A DNA stretch of 64,000 nucleotides from Staphylococcus cornubiensis (GCF_900183575.1 NZ_FXUZ01000001.1:434001-498000); one strand, 5' to 3'; shown: positions 9,732 through 20,965, counted from the first letter of the stretch. The notes: a model not told the origin generated them from the letters alone. Made by a program: numbers and translations.

Positions 9732-9749
9732 CATTCAATCAGGTGCTCT
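9708..9749 (+). terminator. Strong hairpin terminator in the relic region
   Basis: AGAGCACCTGAT and ATCAGGTGCTCT form a perfect 12-bp stem, followed by a short T run. It overlaps the end of the 55-codon ORF. Confidence 0.75.
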
Positions 9750-9819
9750 TTGTGAATCATTGCATTTTTATTGAATCTTGTGTGTCATCACATTTGTAAG
9801 GAGGAAGTGATTTTTTATA

Positions 9820-9912
9820 ATGACTACACAGGTTGCAAAAATTAAAGTCGAAAATCACTTCCTAGAAAACGTCAGTCCTAAAGAAGCAATCATATTCACC
9901 TCAAATGATTAA
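9820..9912 (+). CDS. Small ORF of unknown function (30 aa)
   Basis: A 30-residue frame beginning MTTQVAKIKVENHFLENVSP is preceded by AAGGAGG (9798-9804), a perfect Shine-Dalgarno but 15 nt from the ATG. It ends 7 bp before the convergent lysA stop. It could be the N-terminal remnant of a larger protein cut off when lysA was joined here, or a real small peptide. I cannot identify it. Confidence 0.35.
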   Translation: MTTQVAKIKVENHFLENVSPKEAIIFTSND

Positions 9913-9918
9913 CGGTGT

Positions 9919-11187
9919 TTACTTCACATCATTAATAATCAATTGACGCAATGATTGACGTTTCACCACTTCTCTCGCTTTCCCATTTTTTACAAAGAAA
10001 ACGCTAGGCTTCTGCATTTGATTATAATTTGAAGCCATACTATAGTGATACGCACCCGTCGTCAATATCGCTAAATAATCCCCGCGTTTTACACTAGAAG
10101 GTAACTGTGCTTCATGAATGATGATATCACCTGATTCACACAATTTTCCTGCAATTGTCACAGTCTCATCATCTGGCGTTTCATTACGATTAATCAATAA
10201 GGCTTGATATTTCGCGTCATATAAAGCTGTACGAATATGATCACTCATCCCACCATCAATCGACACGTATTTGTTCACACCAGGAATATCTTTAATTGTG
10301 CCGACTTCATAAAGGGTCACACCTGCTTCAGCAACGATAGAACGCCCCGGCTCAATACTTAATGTCGGAATAGGGTATTTTAATTGCTGACATTCTGCTT
10401 TAATCGCTTGAACGATTTCTGTAATACCTGATTCAATGTCGAACGATTGATCACCTTCAACGTATTTTGCGCTAAATCCACCGCCTAGGTTGAGTAAATC
10501 AATCGCAATCGCATGTTCATCCAACCAGTTCAACACCATTTTAGCTGTTTCAATCATGCCTGTAGTTTCTTCAATTTGCGAACCAATATGGAAATGGATG
10601 CCCTTTAACACTAAGTTATTCGTATTACGGATTTTTTCCACAGCCTCTAATGCTAATCCATGTTTTAAAGAAAGTCCAAATTTACTCTTTTCTTGGCCAG
10701 TTTGAATGAATTCGTGTGTATGCGCTTCAACACCTGGATTCACACGTAGCAGTACATCTACAGGTTTTGTGGCATACTGTTCGATGAGGTCAATTTCATC
10801 TAATGCATCAACGACGAAATAGCCGATACCACTGTCAAGTGCATAACGAATTTCATGTTTTGTTTTATTGTTGCCATGAAAATGAATACGTTGTGGATCA
10901 AAACCCGCTTCTAATGCAGTGTATAGTTCACCCTCTGACACCACATCTAATTCAAAGTCTTCCTCAGCCGCAAGTTTAACCATTTGAAGACACGTAAATG
11001 CTTTTGAGGCATAAGATAACACGTAGCCAATATCGTTTTGTTGAAAAGCACTGTGATAGCGTCTCATTTGTTGACGAATTTGGTCTTCATCATACACAAT
11101 CGTCGGCGTACCAAAACTTTGCGCTAACGTTTTTAAACTTGTTCCTCCCAATGTTAATTCACCGTTTTGATTATAACTGACTGTCAT
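9919..11187 (-). CDS. lysA: Diaminopimelate decarboxylase
   Basis: PLP-dependent fold-type III enzyme that decarboxylates meso-diaminopimelate to L-lysine, the last step of lysine synthesis; staphylococci need lysine for the stem peptide. 422 residues. The substrate/PLP-binding segments GIHFHIGSQI and LNLGGGF, and ESGDIIIHEA near the C-terminus, are visible. It is the last gene of the operon. Its ATG follows the alr stop immediately, with AGGAG 9-10 nt upstream. Expression should follow the lysine riboswitch more than 6 kb upstream. Confidence 0.95.
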   Translation of the reverse strand: MTVSYNQNGELTLGGTSLKTLAQSFGTPTIVYDEDQIRQQMRRYHSAFQQNDIGYVLSYASKAFTCLQMVKLAAEEDFELDVVSEGELYTALEAGFDPQRIHFHGNNKTKHEIRYALDSGIGYFVVDALDEIDLIEQYATKPVDVLLRVNPGVEAHTHEFIQTGQEKSKFGLSLKHGLALEAVEKIRNTNNLVLKGIHFHIGSQIEETTGMIETAKMVLNWLDEHAIAIDLLNLGGGFSAKYVEGDQSFDIESGITEIVQAIKAECQQLKYPIPTLSIEPGRSIVAEAGVTLYEVGTIKDIPGVNKYVSIDGGMSDHIRTALYDAKYQALLINRNETPDDETVTIAGKLCESGDIIIHEAQLPSSVKRGDYLAILTTGAYHYSMASNYNQMQKPSVFFVKNGKAREVVKRQSLRQLIINDVK

Positions 11188-12264
11188 TTAAACATACTCC
11201 TTTATTAACGAATTCAAATTTAATGCACTTAATTGTTCAGAATTGGCACCGACCCCTTTAAATGTGTAATCATCAATGCGCAAATCTGAATTATATAAAA
11301 TGACGCTATCTTTTGCTGATACTGTGTCATCTACTTCCACAAACATATGACTCATCATGAGCGCACGAATTGGAAAACGTTTGCCATTAATTGAGACATC
11401 ATGTTGCGCTCTAGTCCGTAAAATGCCATCCCCATATCCCACATCTACAACAGCCAATCGTGTATGCGGTTGATCTACTGTATAAGCAAAACTGTAACCA
11501 CAATGATCGCCTTGTTGGACTTCGCGCACTTGAATGACATTTGCTTTTACTGTCAAAGCTTGTGTGATGCTATTAGATGATAGGCTAGAGTAGGGGCGTG
11601 AACCATATAGCGCAATACCGATACGTGCATGTGTATGAGCATCAAAGACACGTTGACCTTCTCTATAATAACTGGCACTGTTTTGGGCATGAACGAGATC
11701 AAAATGATATCCTTTTTGATGCACAAGTGTTTCCACAATATCTAGCCATGCTTCGCGTTCTTGCTCATACATATCAACGTCAAATTCATCTGCATAGCCA
11801 AAATGAGTCCATAACCCAGTAATTATCATCTTATGTGCTGTATTGCGCTCATGATCCTCTAATAACGCTAACAATTCATCTTTTGTTTTAAAGCCAGAAC
11901 GATGGAGTAGGTTTTCATATTCCAAATGCACTTTGACACCCGCTAAAGCCGCTTTATGTTCATGATAAAAGGCTAAAGAAGGTAACGTCATATGGATGTC
12001 ATATGTTCGCAAATGGTCAAATTCATCAGTCGCATTCATTAAAAATATCGTTACGTCTGGTGCCATTTCTCGGATACGTATCGCTTCAACTAAAGAGGTT
12101 GTGCTAAACGTATGAATGCCTGCTTGTTGAAATGTATGTACAGCAAAATCTAAGCCGTAATTGTACGCATTATTTTTCACAACTGCCATGATCTGTTGTT
12201 GTTGAGCGACTTGTTTTGCATTTTGAAGAAATTTCGCCGAATCGACTTGCCATAATGCCGTCAT
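11188..12264 (-). CDS. alr2: Alanine racemase, lysine-operon paralogue
   Basis: Fold-type III PLP racemase interconverting L- and D-alanine for cell-wall synthesis. The PLP lysine lies in [11 protein letters not shown] (K30), and 358 residues is somewhat shorter than the main Alr. Its position between the M20 deacetylase and lysA matches alr2 of the S. aureus lysine operon. Its ATG overlaps the upstream stop by 4 bp. Weaker activity than the housekeeping Alr, or action on another amino acid, is possible; nothing in the sequence decides. Confidence 0.88.
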   Translation of the reverse strand: MTALWQVDSAKFLQNAKQVAQQQQIMAVVKNNAYNYGLDFAVHTFQQAGIHTFSTTSLVEAIRIREMAPDVTIFLMNATDEFDHLRTYDIHMTLPSLAFYHEHKAALAGVKVHLEYENLLHRSGFKTKDELLALLEDHERNTAHKMIITGLWTHFGYADEFDVDMYEQEREAWLDIVETLVHQKGYHFDLVHAQNSASYYREGQRVFDAHTHARIGIALYGSRPYSSLSSNSITQALTVKANVIQVREVQQGDHCGYSFAYTVDQPHTRLAVVDVGYGDGILRTRAQHDVSINGKRFPIRALMMSHMFVEVDDTVSAKDSVILYNSDLRIDDYTFKGVGANSEQLSALNLNSLIKEYV

Positions 12265-13415
12265 GCTTCCACCTCATTGTAATTTTGTAACAATCGCTCA
12301 TAATAATCCGCAATACGAATCAATACTTGCTCATCAAAGTTTAAATGTGGCGTATGCAAACCACTTACATATTGCTTTTCTTCATTACGTGTACCGACAA
12401 AGACGAAATAGGCTGGTGCGATTTGGCCATAAAAACTGAAATCTTCGCCAAACAAGTAAGGCAATTCATTTTCAATCACATTCAGTTGGTTATACTCCAA
12501 ACTTTCGACAACATATTTTTTCAATTCTGGATGATTCATTGTCGGTGGATAACCTTCAGCAAAGCGCACTTCACATTTCACACCGAATAATAATTCTGCA
12601 CTGTCAACGATTTTTTGCATTTGACCTTGAATTACACTCAAATCATCTAAATCATACGTACGGATTGTGCCTTCTAAATAACCATTACTCGGAACTGTAT
12701 TAATCGCTTCTCCCGCATGAAAATGACCGATATGCACAATATTTCGTTGTAAACCATTCAAATGATACTGCTGAATTTGAGATAACTGCATCAGAATATG
12801 TTGCAATGCTTCTCCAGCAGATTTACCTTGTTCTTTATTCGCGACATGACTCGATTCACCTTCAATAAAAAAGCGGAATTCAGTCGCACTCGCTGTAATT
12901 TCTTGATCACGAATAACGACGGAGCCTTCATCGACAAAAGGCATTACATGGACACCGTACACAGCTTTAATATCATATTGCGCAAATGCATTCGCTTTAA
13001 TTAAAAGATTTGCGCCGCCACCTGATTCTTCAGCTGGTTGAAAAATCAATAAAACATTGTGAGGCAACTCACCTTTGTCGTACAACGCTTTACAACGTTT
13101 CGCAAAAAGCATGAGTGCCGTCGTATGGCCGTCATGTCCACATGCATGCATCCGTTCATCAACATGACTACGATAGTCGACATCGTTTTGTTCATGAATC
13201 GGTAAAGCATCAATATCTGCTCTAAAGGCAATCGTTTCATCACTTTGGCCTTTTAAAAATCCAATAATACCTGTTTCAATAGGGCGTTCGTAAGGAATCT
13301 CTAATGCTTCTAAAAAGTTTTGTAAGTATTGTGTCGTTTCATGTTCTTGAAGACTCAGCTCGGGATGTTGATGTAAATATCGACGATGCTGAGTGACAAA
13401 TTCTAATTCATTCAT
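12261..13415 (-). CDS. M20 amidohydrolase, probable N-acetyldiaminopimelate deacetylase
   Basis: Zinc-dependent M20 peptidase-family hydrolase (called HipO in S. aureus). Metal-binding motifs HACGHDGHT and QPAEESGGG and a C-terminal GLHTPHLNF are present in 384 residues. Next to a tetrahydrodipicolinate acetyltransferase it most likely removes the acetyl group from N-acetyl-LL-diaminopimelate. Unlike its neighbours it is separated from dapD by 277 bp containing a hairpin. It overlaps alr by 4 bp. Confidence 0.87.
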   Translation of the reverse strand: MNELEFVTQHRRYLHQHPELSLQEHETTQYLQNFLEALEIPYERPIETGIIGFLKGQSDETIAFRADIDALPIHEQNDVDYRSHVDERMHACGHDGHTTALMLFAKRCKALYDKGELPHNVLLIFQPAEESGGGANLLIKANAFAQYDIKAVYGVHVMPFVDEGSVVIRDQEITASATEFRFFIEGESSHVANKEQGKSAGEALQHILMQLSQIQQYHLNGLQRNIVHIGHFHAGEAINTVPSNGYLEGTIRTYDLDDLSVIQGQMQKIVDSAELLFGVKCEVRFAEGYPPTMNHPELKKYVVESLEYNQLNVIENELPYLFGEDFSFYGQIAPAYFVFVGTRNEEKQYVSGLHTPHLNFDEQVLIRIADYYERLLQNYNEVEA

Positions 13416-13692
13416 ATGCTTTCACTCCCATCATTTATGTATAAAAAGAGAAGTAGGGATATCAAAATTTTAGCTCCATTGATCTCAATTGCTTTTATAT
13501 TTTAATATAATGATTTTCGCTCATTGTAGGAAACAGGCTGAGATACACAAACGTGTCTCAGCCAGTCAAAAAAGTAGCATTATGTTAATCATTGGCAGAA
13601 GATACATAAACTGAATTGCTCTGTTATGAAACGTCTTCTGTATGAGTTATCATTGTCGAAGTAGGGTGTTGAAAATAATCACCATTTAAGCA
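13416..13692 (-). other. 277-bp gap inside the lysine operon
   Basis: No coding frame is evident. An 8-bp perfect stem GGCTGAGA/TCTCAGCC at 13536-13563, with loop TACACAAACGTG, lies midway. No proper T run follows it on the minus strand, so it may be a processing or partial-termination hairpin. The stretch before the deacetylase gene is AT-rich and could hold a secondary promoter, but I cannot assign -35/-10 boxes with confidence. Confidence 0.5.
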
Positions 13693-14412
13693 TTACTGAT
13701 CTAACTGACGTAACGCCGCTACAATTTCACGTTTTGAATCTTCTACTTCATGTGCTTGTTTAATCACTTTCGCTGGTGTACCTGCCACAACAGCACCTGC
13801 TGGCACGTCTTGTGTCACAATCGCACCTGCTGCAACGATAGCACCTTCACCGACACGCACGCCTTCAAGGATGACCGCATTTGCACCGATTAATACGTTG
13901 TCCTCAATGACTACAGGAGAAGCACTTGGCGGTTCGATTACACCTGCTAAAACAGCACCTGCACCAACGTGAACATTTTTACCTGTTGTTGCGCGACCAC
14001 CGAGTGTTGCGTTCATATCAATCATTGTGCCTTCACCAACAATCGCACCGATATTAATCGTTGCACCCATCATGACAACAGCACCATCACCAATCACCGC
14101 ATGCTCTCTAATAAATGCACCCGGTTCAATACGTGCATTTGTATTAATCAAATCTTTCAACGGAATTGCTGAATTACGACGATCCATTTCAATTTCCAAG
14201 TCTTCAATTAGCATTTGATTTTCTTCATAAAATGCTTGCCAATCTGATGCTTCACAGAAAATGACTTTTGAGTGGTCTGAACCAAATACCTTAAATTGAT
14301 CTGGAAATTGGACGTCACTGAATTCACCATTGATGTATACTTTAATGGGTGTAGATTTTTTTGCATCACTAATATATTGGATGATTTCCTCAGCTGTAAA
14401 ATTTTTAACCAT
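13693..14412 (-). CDS. dapH: Tetrahydrodipicolinate N-acetyltransferase
   Basis: Transfers an acetyl group from acetyl-CoA to the open form of tetrahydrodipicolinate, entering the acetyl branch of the diaminopimelate pathway. The C-terminal two thirds is a left-handed beta-helix of hexapeptide repeats ([26 protein letters not shown] and so on), typical of LbetaH acyltransferases. The N-terminal 80 residues match the DapH-specific domain. 239 residues is the family length. It follows dapB by 19 bp. Older S. aureus annotation calls it dapD. Confidence 0.93.
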   Translation of the reverse strand: MVKNFTAEEIIQYISDAKKSTPIKVYINGEFSDVQFPDQFKVFGSDHSKVIFCEASDWQAFYEENQMLIEDLEIEMDRRNSAIPLKDLINTNARIEPGAFIREHAVIGDGAVVMMGATINIGAIVGEGTMIDMNATLGGRATTGKNVHVGAGAVLAGVIEPPSASPVVIEDNVLIGANAVILEGVRVGEGAIVAAGAIVTQDVPAGAVVAGTPAKVIKQAHEVEDSKREIVAALRQLDQ

Positions 14413-14431
14413 AACGTTTTATACGCTCCTT

Positions 14432-16032
<1,601 letters not shown>

Positions 16033-17019
16033 TTATGCTCCTTTCAATTTAAGTACTTGTTCTAAAACTTGAACTGCATTGAGTGCAGCACCTTTTAATA
16101 AATTGTCTGAAGTCACCCAAATATGGAAAGTATTGTCTAACGAATCGTCTTTACGAATACGTCCAACAAACACTTCATCACGACCCGTTGAATGAATTGC
16201 CATTGGATATTCATTTTTCTCTGGATTATCCACGAGGACAACACGGTCATCTTGTTCGAAAAGTGATTGAATCTCTTCAACTGTCGCCGGCTGATCCAAT
16301 GTGACATTCATATGTACACTGTGGCTATCTTGCACCGGCACACGTACACATGTTGCTGTCACATTTAATGTCGGTTCATTTAAAATCTTTCTTGTTTCAT
16401 CAATCATTTTTTGTTCTTCTTTTGTATAACCATCTTCTAAAAAGACATCAATATGAGGTAACACATTATTATAAATTGGATGCGGATAGGCTTGCGGTGC
16501 TACACCTTTTGGCCCATCTTCTAAATCTTTTTTACCTTTCATGCCTGAACCTGATACTGCTTGATAAGTCGTGTACGCCACACGTTTTAACCCATATTTT
16601 TCTTGTAATGGTTTGAGTGGTACGACAGATTGAATGGTTGAACAGTTTGGGTTAGCAATAATACCTCTTTTAAAAGTAGGGGCGTTGACTTCTGGAACAA
16701 TCAAATCAACATCTTCTGTCATACGCCATTGACTCGAATTATCAATAATAATCGCACCGTGTGATTCAAATAGCGGGGCGAAGTGCGCACTCGTACCGCC
16801 ACCTGCACTCATTAATACATAATCAAAACCGCCATCTGTCGCTTCATCAGTCAGTTCTTGTACGATATACGTTTGATTTTGAAATTCTACTTCTTGACCT
16901 GCTGAACGCGCAGAAGAAAAGAGGACGAGTTCATCAAATGCGATTCCTTTACGATCAAGTGTTTCTAAAATTTTTGTACCTACTAAACCTGTTGCACCTA
17001 CAACTGCTAATTTTGTCAT
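16033..17019 (-). CDS. asd: Aspartate-semialdehyde dehydrogenase
   Basis: Reduces aspartyl phosphate to aspartate semialdehyde, the branch point to lysine, threonine and methionine. The NADP-binding loop GATGLVG is at residues 8-14, the catalytic cysteine is in NPNCSTIQ (C126), and GSGMKGKK follows. 328 residues. It is the first structural gene behind the lysine riboswitch, the place held by aspartokinase lysC in S. aureus. No lysC is present here, so aspartyl phosphate must come from an aspartokinase encoded elsewhere. Confidence 0.95.
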   Translation of the reverse strand: MTKLAVVGATGLVGTKILETLDRKGIAFDELVLFSSARSAGQEVEFQNQTYIVQELTDEATDGGFDYVLMSAGGGTSAHFAPLFESHGAIIIDNSSQWRMTEDVDLIVPEVNAPTFKRGIIANPNCSTIQSVVPLKPLQEKYGLKRVAYTTYQAVSGSGMKGKKDLEDGPKGVAPQAYPHPIYNNVLPHIDVFLEDGYTKEEQKMIDETRKILNEPTLNVTATCVRVPVQDSHSVHMNVTLDQPATVEEIQSLFEQDDRVVLVDNPEKNEYPMAIHSTGRDEVFVGRIRKDDSLDNTFHIWVTSDNLLKGAALNAVQVLEQVLKLKGA

Positions 17020-17174
17020 TCCACTTCACTCCATTTTTCAATTCATAAAAATTTTAATATTCTTACTTTTTAGATAATAATTGGCCTATGTGCAGTATGG
17101 ATAGGCATCATATGTTGTTCAATAGAGGCTACATCGGCAAGAGAAAGGGGATACCATGCCTCTTGATAGATGAT

Positions 17175-17206
17175 ATAAAAAAAACAAGCCCGGCGTGCGA
17201 ACTTGT
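17175..17206 (-). terminator. Riboswitch-controlled terminator
   Basis: On the minus strand ACAAGTTCG pairs with CGGGCTTGT through two G-U pairs, with loop CACGC and a run of eight T. It lies directly after the lysine aptamer and 155 bp before asd, the classic expression platform of a transcription-terminating riboswitch. Confidence 0.85.
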
Positions 17207-17400
17207 TGACTCTATATACAAGTGATGCACTCCATTATTTAAACAATAATGACAGATTCTTAGCTCTTAACCAGAGAATCCAACAAACGAGCAACTGCAA
17301 TACTGTTCGTTTCGGCATCTCACCCTTTCGATATACAATGCTTGCAGACATGACTTCAATATATCTACTTATGATCGATGCGCCTCATCAATAACTATTC
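17207..17400 (-). promoter_or_regulatory. Lysine riboswitch (L-box) of the lysine operon
   Basis: On the minus strand the conserved L-box elements occur in order: GATGAGGCGCATCGAT, then AAGTAG, then AAAGGGTGAGATGCCGAA, long P3/P4-like arms, and a closing GGAGTGCATC. I recognised these by eye against the Bacillus lysC leader. With lysine bound, the terminator just downstream should form and stop transcription of asd-lysA. A covariance-model search with the Rfam Lysine family would confirm it. Confidence 0.88.
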
Positions 17401-17416
17401 AATTATTATGGATACC

Positions 17417-17445
17417 ATTATACATAGAAAGACCTTATCTGTAAA
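17417..17445 (-). promoter_or_regulatory. Sigma-A promoter of the lysine operon
   Basis: On the minus strand TTTACA (17440-17445) and TATAAT (17417-17422) are separated by 17 bp. Transcription would start near 17410, immediately before the riboswitch aptamer. Confidence 0.85.
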
Positions 17446-17524
17446 CAGAAAAATCTAATCATTTTAAAACAGTTAAAAATTTCTACGTTGATCTCATTCG
17501 AATTTATTTAACGATGTCCCCAAA

Positions 17525-17920
17525 AAGAAAAAAAACAGAGAGGAGACATAATCATTTTTGATGCTGTGGATGCAGTATTTTGTTTAACTTGCCCTCCATG
17601 TGATTTGTGGCTTCTGATTGCCCTTATGGCTTCGCGTTTCCTAGGGGCTGGTCCTTCAACTAACTAACGCTTGATTAAACAGTTACATTTGTTGAAGCGT
17701 TAGTGGATTTTCCGGACCAGCTGATCCCTCAGGAGTCTCAGCCTTCTTGGCAATCTTACACCAAATACAGTCACTGAGGGCAAGTTTATGAAATGGAGAC
17801 CCCCATAACATCCAATGATGACGTCCCATTCACTCTCATTTTTGCCTGTTTTATCATTATTAATCGATATATGTCCATAAAAAGGAGAGGGACTGGGAAA
17901 ACTTAATGTCCCAGTCCCGC
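17525..17920 (+). repeat. Intergenic hairpin element, copy A
   Basis: About 395 bp closely similar to copy B at 37.26-37.63 kb. Nested inverted arms are visible: CTTGCCCTC/GAGGGCAAG, ATTGCC/GGCAAT, GGCTGGTCC/GGACCAGC and CTAACGCTT/AAGCGTTAG. The core bounded by ATTGC...GCAAT is 17617-17754 and carries GATCCCTCAGGAGTCTC. It ends with the terminator-like stem at 17889-17918. No credible protein is encoded. Confidence 0.75.
17887..17920 (-). terminator. Terminator of the ABC-F gene, end of element A
   Basis: GGGACTGGGA and TCCCAGTCCC form a 10-bp stem with loop-side AACTTAATGT on the plus strand, 10 bp beyond the ABC-F stop. On the minus strand it is followed by T-rich sequence. Confidence 0.8.
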
Positions 17921-17929
17921 TAAAAGGTG

Positions 17930-19540
17930 TTACGCTTTAGATTTCAAAATTCCTTTTTCTTCTAAATACGCTTCATAAGTAATCTCTTTTGATAAACCAC
18001 CAGGTACATCTAAATCGATCACACGGTTTGCAATCGTATTAATAAACTCAAAGTCATGAGAAGTGAAAATCATAGACCCTTTAAATGATTTTAAACCTTC
18101 ATTGACTGATGTGATACTTTCCAAATCTAAGTGGTTCGTCGGCTCATCTAATAGCAAGACATTGGCACTAGAAAGCATCATTTTACTTAACATACAGCGT
18201 ACTTTTTCACCACCAGAAAGCACACTTGCTTTTTTCTTCACTTCTTCACCACTGAACAACATACGGCCTAAGAAACCGCGTAAAAATGTTTCAGTCTGTT
18301 CATCTTCTGGCGCATATTGTCTTAGCCATTCTACTAAGTTCATATCAACACCTTCAAAATACGCCGAGTTGTCTTTAGGGAAGTAACTTTGTGAAGTTGT
18401 CACACCCCATTTAAAGCTACCTTCATCAGGTTCCATTTCACCTGCTAAAATTTTAAGTAAAGTCGTTTTTGCAATTTCACTTTCACCAATCAACACAGCT
18501 TTGTCATTTGGGTTCATCGTGAATGTTAATGAATCTAACACTTTTTCACCGTCAATTGTTTTAGAAAGGTTTTCAACAAATAATAAATCATTACCAATTT
18601 CACGTTCTGGTGTAAACTTCACGAAAGGATAACGACGTGAAGAAGGTTGAATATCATCCAATTCGATTTTCTCAAGTTGTTTTTTACGACTTGTCGCTTG
18701 TTTTGATTTAGACGCATTGGCAGAGAAACGTGCAATAAAGTCTTGTAGCTCTTTCATTTTCTCTTCTTTTTTCTTATTTTGTTCTTGTGCCATTTTTTGC
18801 GCTAATTGACTTGATTGATACCAGAAATCATAGTTTCCGACATAAATTTTAATTTTACCGAAATCTAAGTCAGCGATATGCGTACATACATTATTTAAGA
18901 AGTGACGGTCATGCGAAACTACGATAACTGTATTTTCAAAGTTGATTAAGAAGTCTTCTAACCAACTAATCGCTTGAATGTCCAAACCGTTTGTCGGCTC
19001 ATCCAGTAATAACACGTCAGGCTCACCGAATAAACTTTGTGCGAGTAATACTTTCACTTTTTGATTATTTTCAAGCTCTGACATTGTTTTATCATGTAAG
19101 TCCGTACCAATACCTAATCCTGATAACAATGTCGCAGCGTCAGATTCAGCATTCCAACCATTCATTTCAGCAAATTCGCCTTCAAGTTCAGCAGCACGAA
19201 GTCCATCTTCATCACTAAAATCAGGTTTCATATATATGGCATCTTTTTCTTGCATCACCTCAAATAAGCGCTCATGACCTTTGATAACGACATCTAATAC
19301 ACGCTCATCTTCATACGCAAAGTGATCCTGTTTTAACACTGCTAATCGTTCATCTTTACCGAGTGAAACGTGACCTGTTTGTGAATCAATTTCACCTGAC
19401 AAAATTTTTAAGAAAGTAGATTTCCCGGCACCATTCGCACCAATTAAACCGTAACAATTACCTGGTGTGAACTTAATATTCACATCTTCAAATAATTTAC
19501 GGTCACCAAAACGTAAACTTACATCCGTTACTTGTAAAAT
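17930..19540 (-). CDS. ABC-F family ATPase with an apparent ATT start
   Basis: Soluble twin-ATPase ABC-F protein (YkpA/Uup type) acting on ribosomes or translation, with no membrane domain. NBD1 has a good Walker A, GANGAGKST, but a poor signature, MSELENNQKVK. NBD2 has a good signature, LSGGE, but an altered Walker A, GESEIAKTT. Between them is a charged linker. The first ATG/GTG in frame (19483) would cut off the first beta-strand. Reading upstream restores the expected N-terminus LQVTDVSLRFGDRKLFEDV, starting at ATT 19538-19540, 7 nt after a perfect AAGGAG. I therefore place the start there (536 residues). No target-specific resistance can be inferred. Confidence 0.85.
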   Translation of the reverse strand: MLQVTDVSLRFGDRKLFEDVNIKFTPGNCYGLIGANGAGKSTFLKILSGEIDSQTGHVSLGKDERLAVLKQDHFAYEDERVLDVVIKGHERLFEVMQEKDAIYMKPDFSDEDGLRAAELEGEFAEMNGWNAESDAATLLSGLGIGTDLHDKTMSELENNQKVKVLLAQSLFGEPDVLLLDEPTNGLDIQAISWLEDFLINFENTVIVVSHDRHFLNNVCTHIADLDFGKIKIYVGNYDFWYQSSQLAQKMAQEQNKKKEEKMKELQDFIARFSANASKSKQATSRKKQLEKIELDDIQPSSRRYPFVKFTPEREIGNDLLFVENLSKTIDGEKVLDSLTFTMNPNDKAVLIGESEIAKTTLLKILAGEMEPDEGSFKWGVTTSQSYFPKDNSAYFEGVDMNLVEWLRQYAPEDEQTETFLRGFLGRMLFSGEEVKKKASVLSGGEKVRCMLSKMMLSSANVLLLDEPTNHLDLESITSVNEGLKSFKGSMIFTSHDFEFINTIANRVIDLDVPGGLSKEITYEAYLEEKGILKSKA

Positions 19541-19749
19541 GCATTTTCTCCTTTAATTCATTTATTCTAATGGATGCATTATATCATGAGAATGCCCTAT
19601 AAATCTAATTTCTATTGTATTTTATCTTGTGATATCAACTAAATGCTTATACCATTTTCAAAACGGAAGTTAAGAGATTCAAATATTTCACTGCTTATCA
19701 CACATCGACATGCTATAATAGAAGTAACTTTATTAAAGAGGAGTACGTT

Positions 19750-20661
19750 ATGTCATTTAAAGAAAATGAAATTGTAGGGACGATAGAATTTTTAGAAGTC
19801 AAAGCACTTGAAGGTTCTACGTATCACTTAGAAGGTCCAAATCACGAAAAAATTAAATTAAATGCATCTGAAGTCAATGAAGATGATGATTTAGAAATAG
19901 GGGAGTCGTATAGCTTTTTCGTCTACCCTAACCGTTCTGGCGATTTGTTTGCGACTCAAAATATGCCAGATATTACAGTTGGACGTTATGATTTTGTACG
20001 CGTGTTAAACACCGATCGCGATGGGGCACGTGTAGACGTTGGTTTACCTCGTGAAGTATTGATACCATGGGAAGATTTACCTAAACTGAAGTCATTATGG
20101 CCAGAAAAAGGCGACGAAGTGTTATGTACATTGCGTATTGATCGTGACAGACAAATGTTTGCGCGTTTAGCTTCTGAAACGACAGTACATCAAATGTTCA
20201 CACCTGTTGCTGCTGAAAAAATTGAGGAAATGCGCAATCAAATCATCAAAGCACGTCCATATCGCTTATTACGTGTCGGAACATTTTTACTCTCAGAAGA
20301 CGGTTATAAAATTTTCGTTCATGAGTCGGAACGTAAAGAAGAACCGCGTTTAGGACAAGAATTAGAAGTTCGCATTATCGGTGTCAATGATAAAGGTGAA
20401 TTGAACGGCTCATTTTTACCACTTGCACATGAACGTTTAGATGACGATGGCGAAAAGATATTTAACTTATTGGTAGAATACGAAGGTGAATTGCCATTTT
20501 GGGATAAATCAAGCCCTGAAGCAATTAAAGAAGTGTTCAACATGAGCAAAGGTGCATTCAAACGTGCAATTGGTCATTTATACAAACAACGCCTGATCAA
20601 TATCGAAACAGGTAAAATCAGTCTCACACGTAAAGGTTGGTCGCGTGTGGAAGACAAATAG
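19750..20661 (+). CDS. cvfB: S1-domain RNA-binding protein CvfB
   Basis: 303-residue conserved virulence factor B. In S. aureus it is an RNA-binding protein with three S1-like OB domains and a C-terminal winged helix, and it affects agr and haemolysin expression. Here successive OB-type segments (for example RVLNTDRDGARVDVGL and VRIIGVNDKGELNGSF) and a C-terminal helix-turn-helix (MSKGAFKRAIGHLYKQ) are visible. An extended -10, TGCTATAAT at 19711-19719, lies about 30 bp upstream. It ends at its own terminator before the adhesin. Confidence 0.9.
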   Translation: MSFKENEIVGTIEFLEVKALEGSTYHLEGPNHEKIKLNASEVNEDDDLEIGESYSFFVYPNRSGDLFATQNMPDITVGRYDFVRVLNTDRDGARVDVGLPREVLIPWEDLPKLKSLWPEKGDEVLCTLRIDRDRQMFARLASETTVHQMFTPVAAEKIEEMRNQIIKARPYRLLRVGTFLLSEDGYKIFVHESERKEEPRLGQELEVRIIGVNDKGELNGSFLPLAHERLDDDGEKIFNLLVEYEGELPFWDKSSPEAIKEVFNMSKGAFKRAIGHLYKQRLINIETGKISLTRKGWSRVEDK

Positions 20662-20694
20662 TCGACGTTTGACTTATTATTTTTTAATTTTCTC

Positions 20695-20727
20695 AAGAGG
20701 CTTGCCCAAGAGGTGAGTCTCTTTTTT
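20695..20727 (+). terminator. Terminator of cvfB
   Basis: AAGAGGCTTGCC pairs with GGTGAGTCTCTT using several G-U pairs, followed by seven T. Confidence 0.75.
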
Positions 20728-20868
20728 TGGTTTAAATATGAGTGAATGATGAATATGTCACCAAATGGCACTGAAAACATTTTATTCTTACACTAAAGTT
20801 TACTTGATTCATTTTCATCAAATCATATTTCGAAATCCTTAAATATTTATTAACTCAGAGTTTTTATA

Positions 20869-20897
20869 TTGTCGTTTAAAACAGAACCGTATATAAT
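20869..20897 (+). promoter_or_regulatory. Sigma-A promoter of the adhesin gene
   Basis: TTGTCG (20869-20874) and TATAAT (20892-20897) are 17 bp apart. The start point near 20904 gives a leader of about 60 nt. Confidence 0.78.
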
Positions 20898-20965
20898 AGC
20901 GATTAATGTGTTTATAAATGTTGTATAAAACATGAGATTAAGATATAAAAGAGGGAAATAAATTG

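Noticed and set aside
14027..14218. Plus-strand frames opposite dapH and the other lysine genes
   Set aside because: Antisense shadows caused by codon bias; no promoters or ribosome-binding sites.
17020..17174. Leader peptide between riboswitch and asd
   Set aside because: The open frame on the minus strand has no ATG with a ribosome-binding site in the first half and no run of lysine codons; kept only as a possible lysC scrap.
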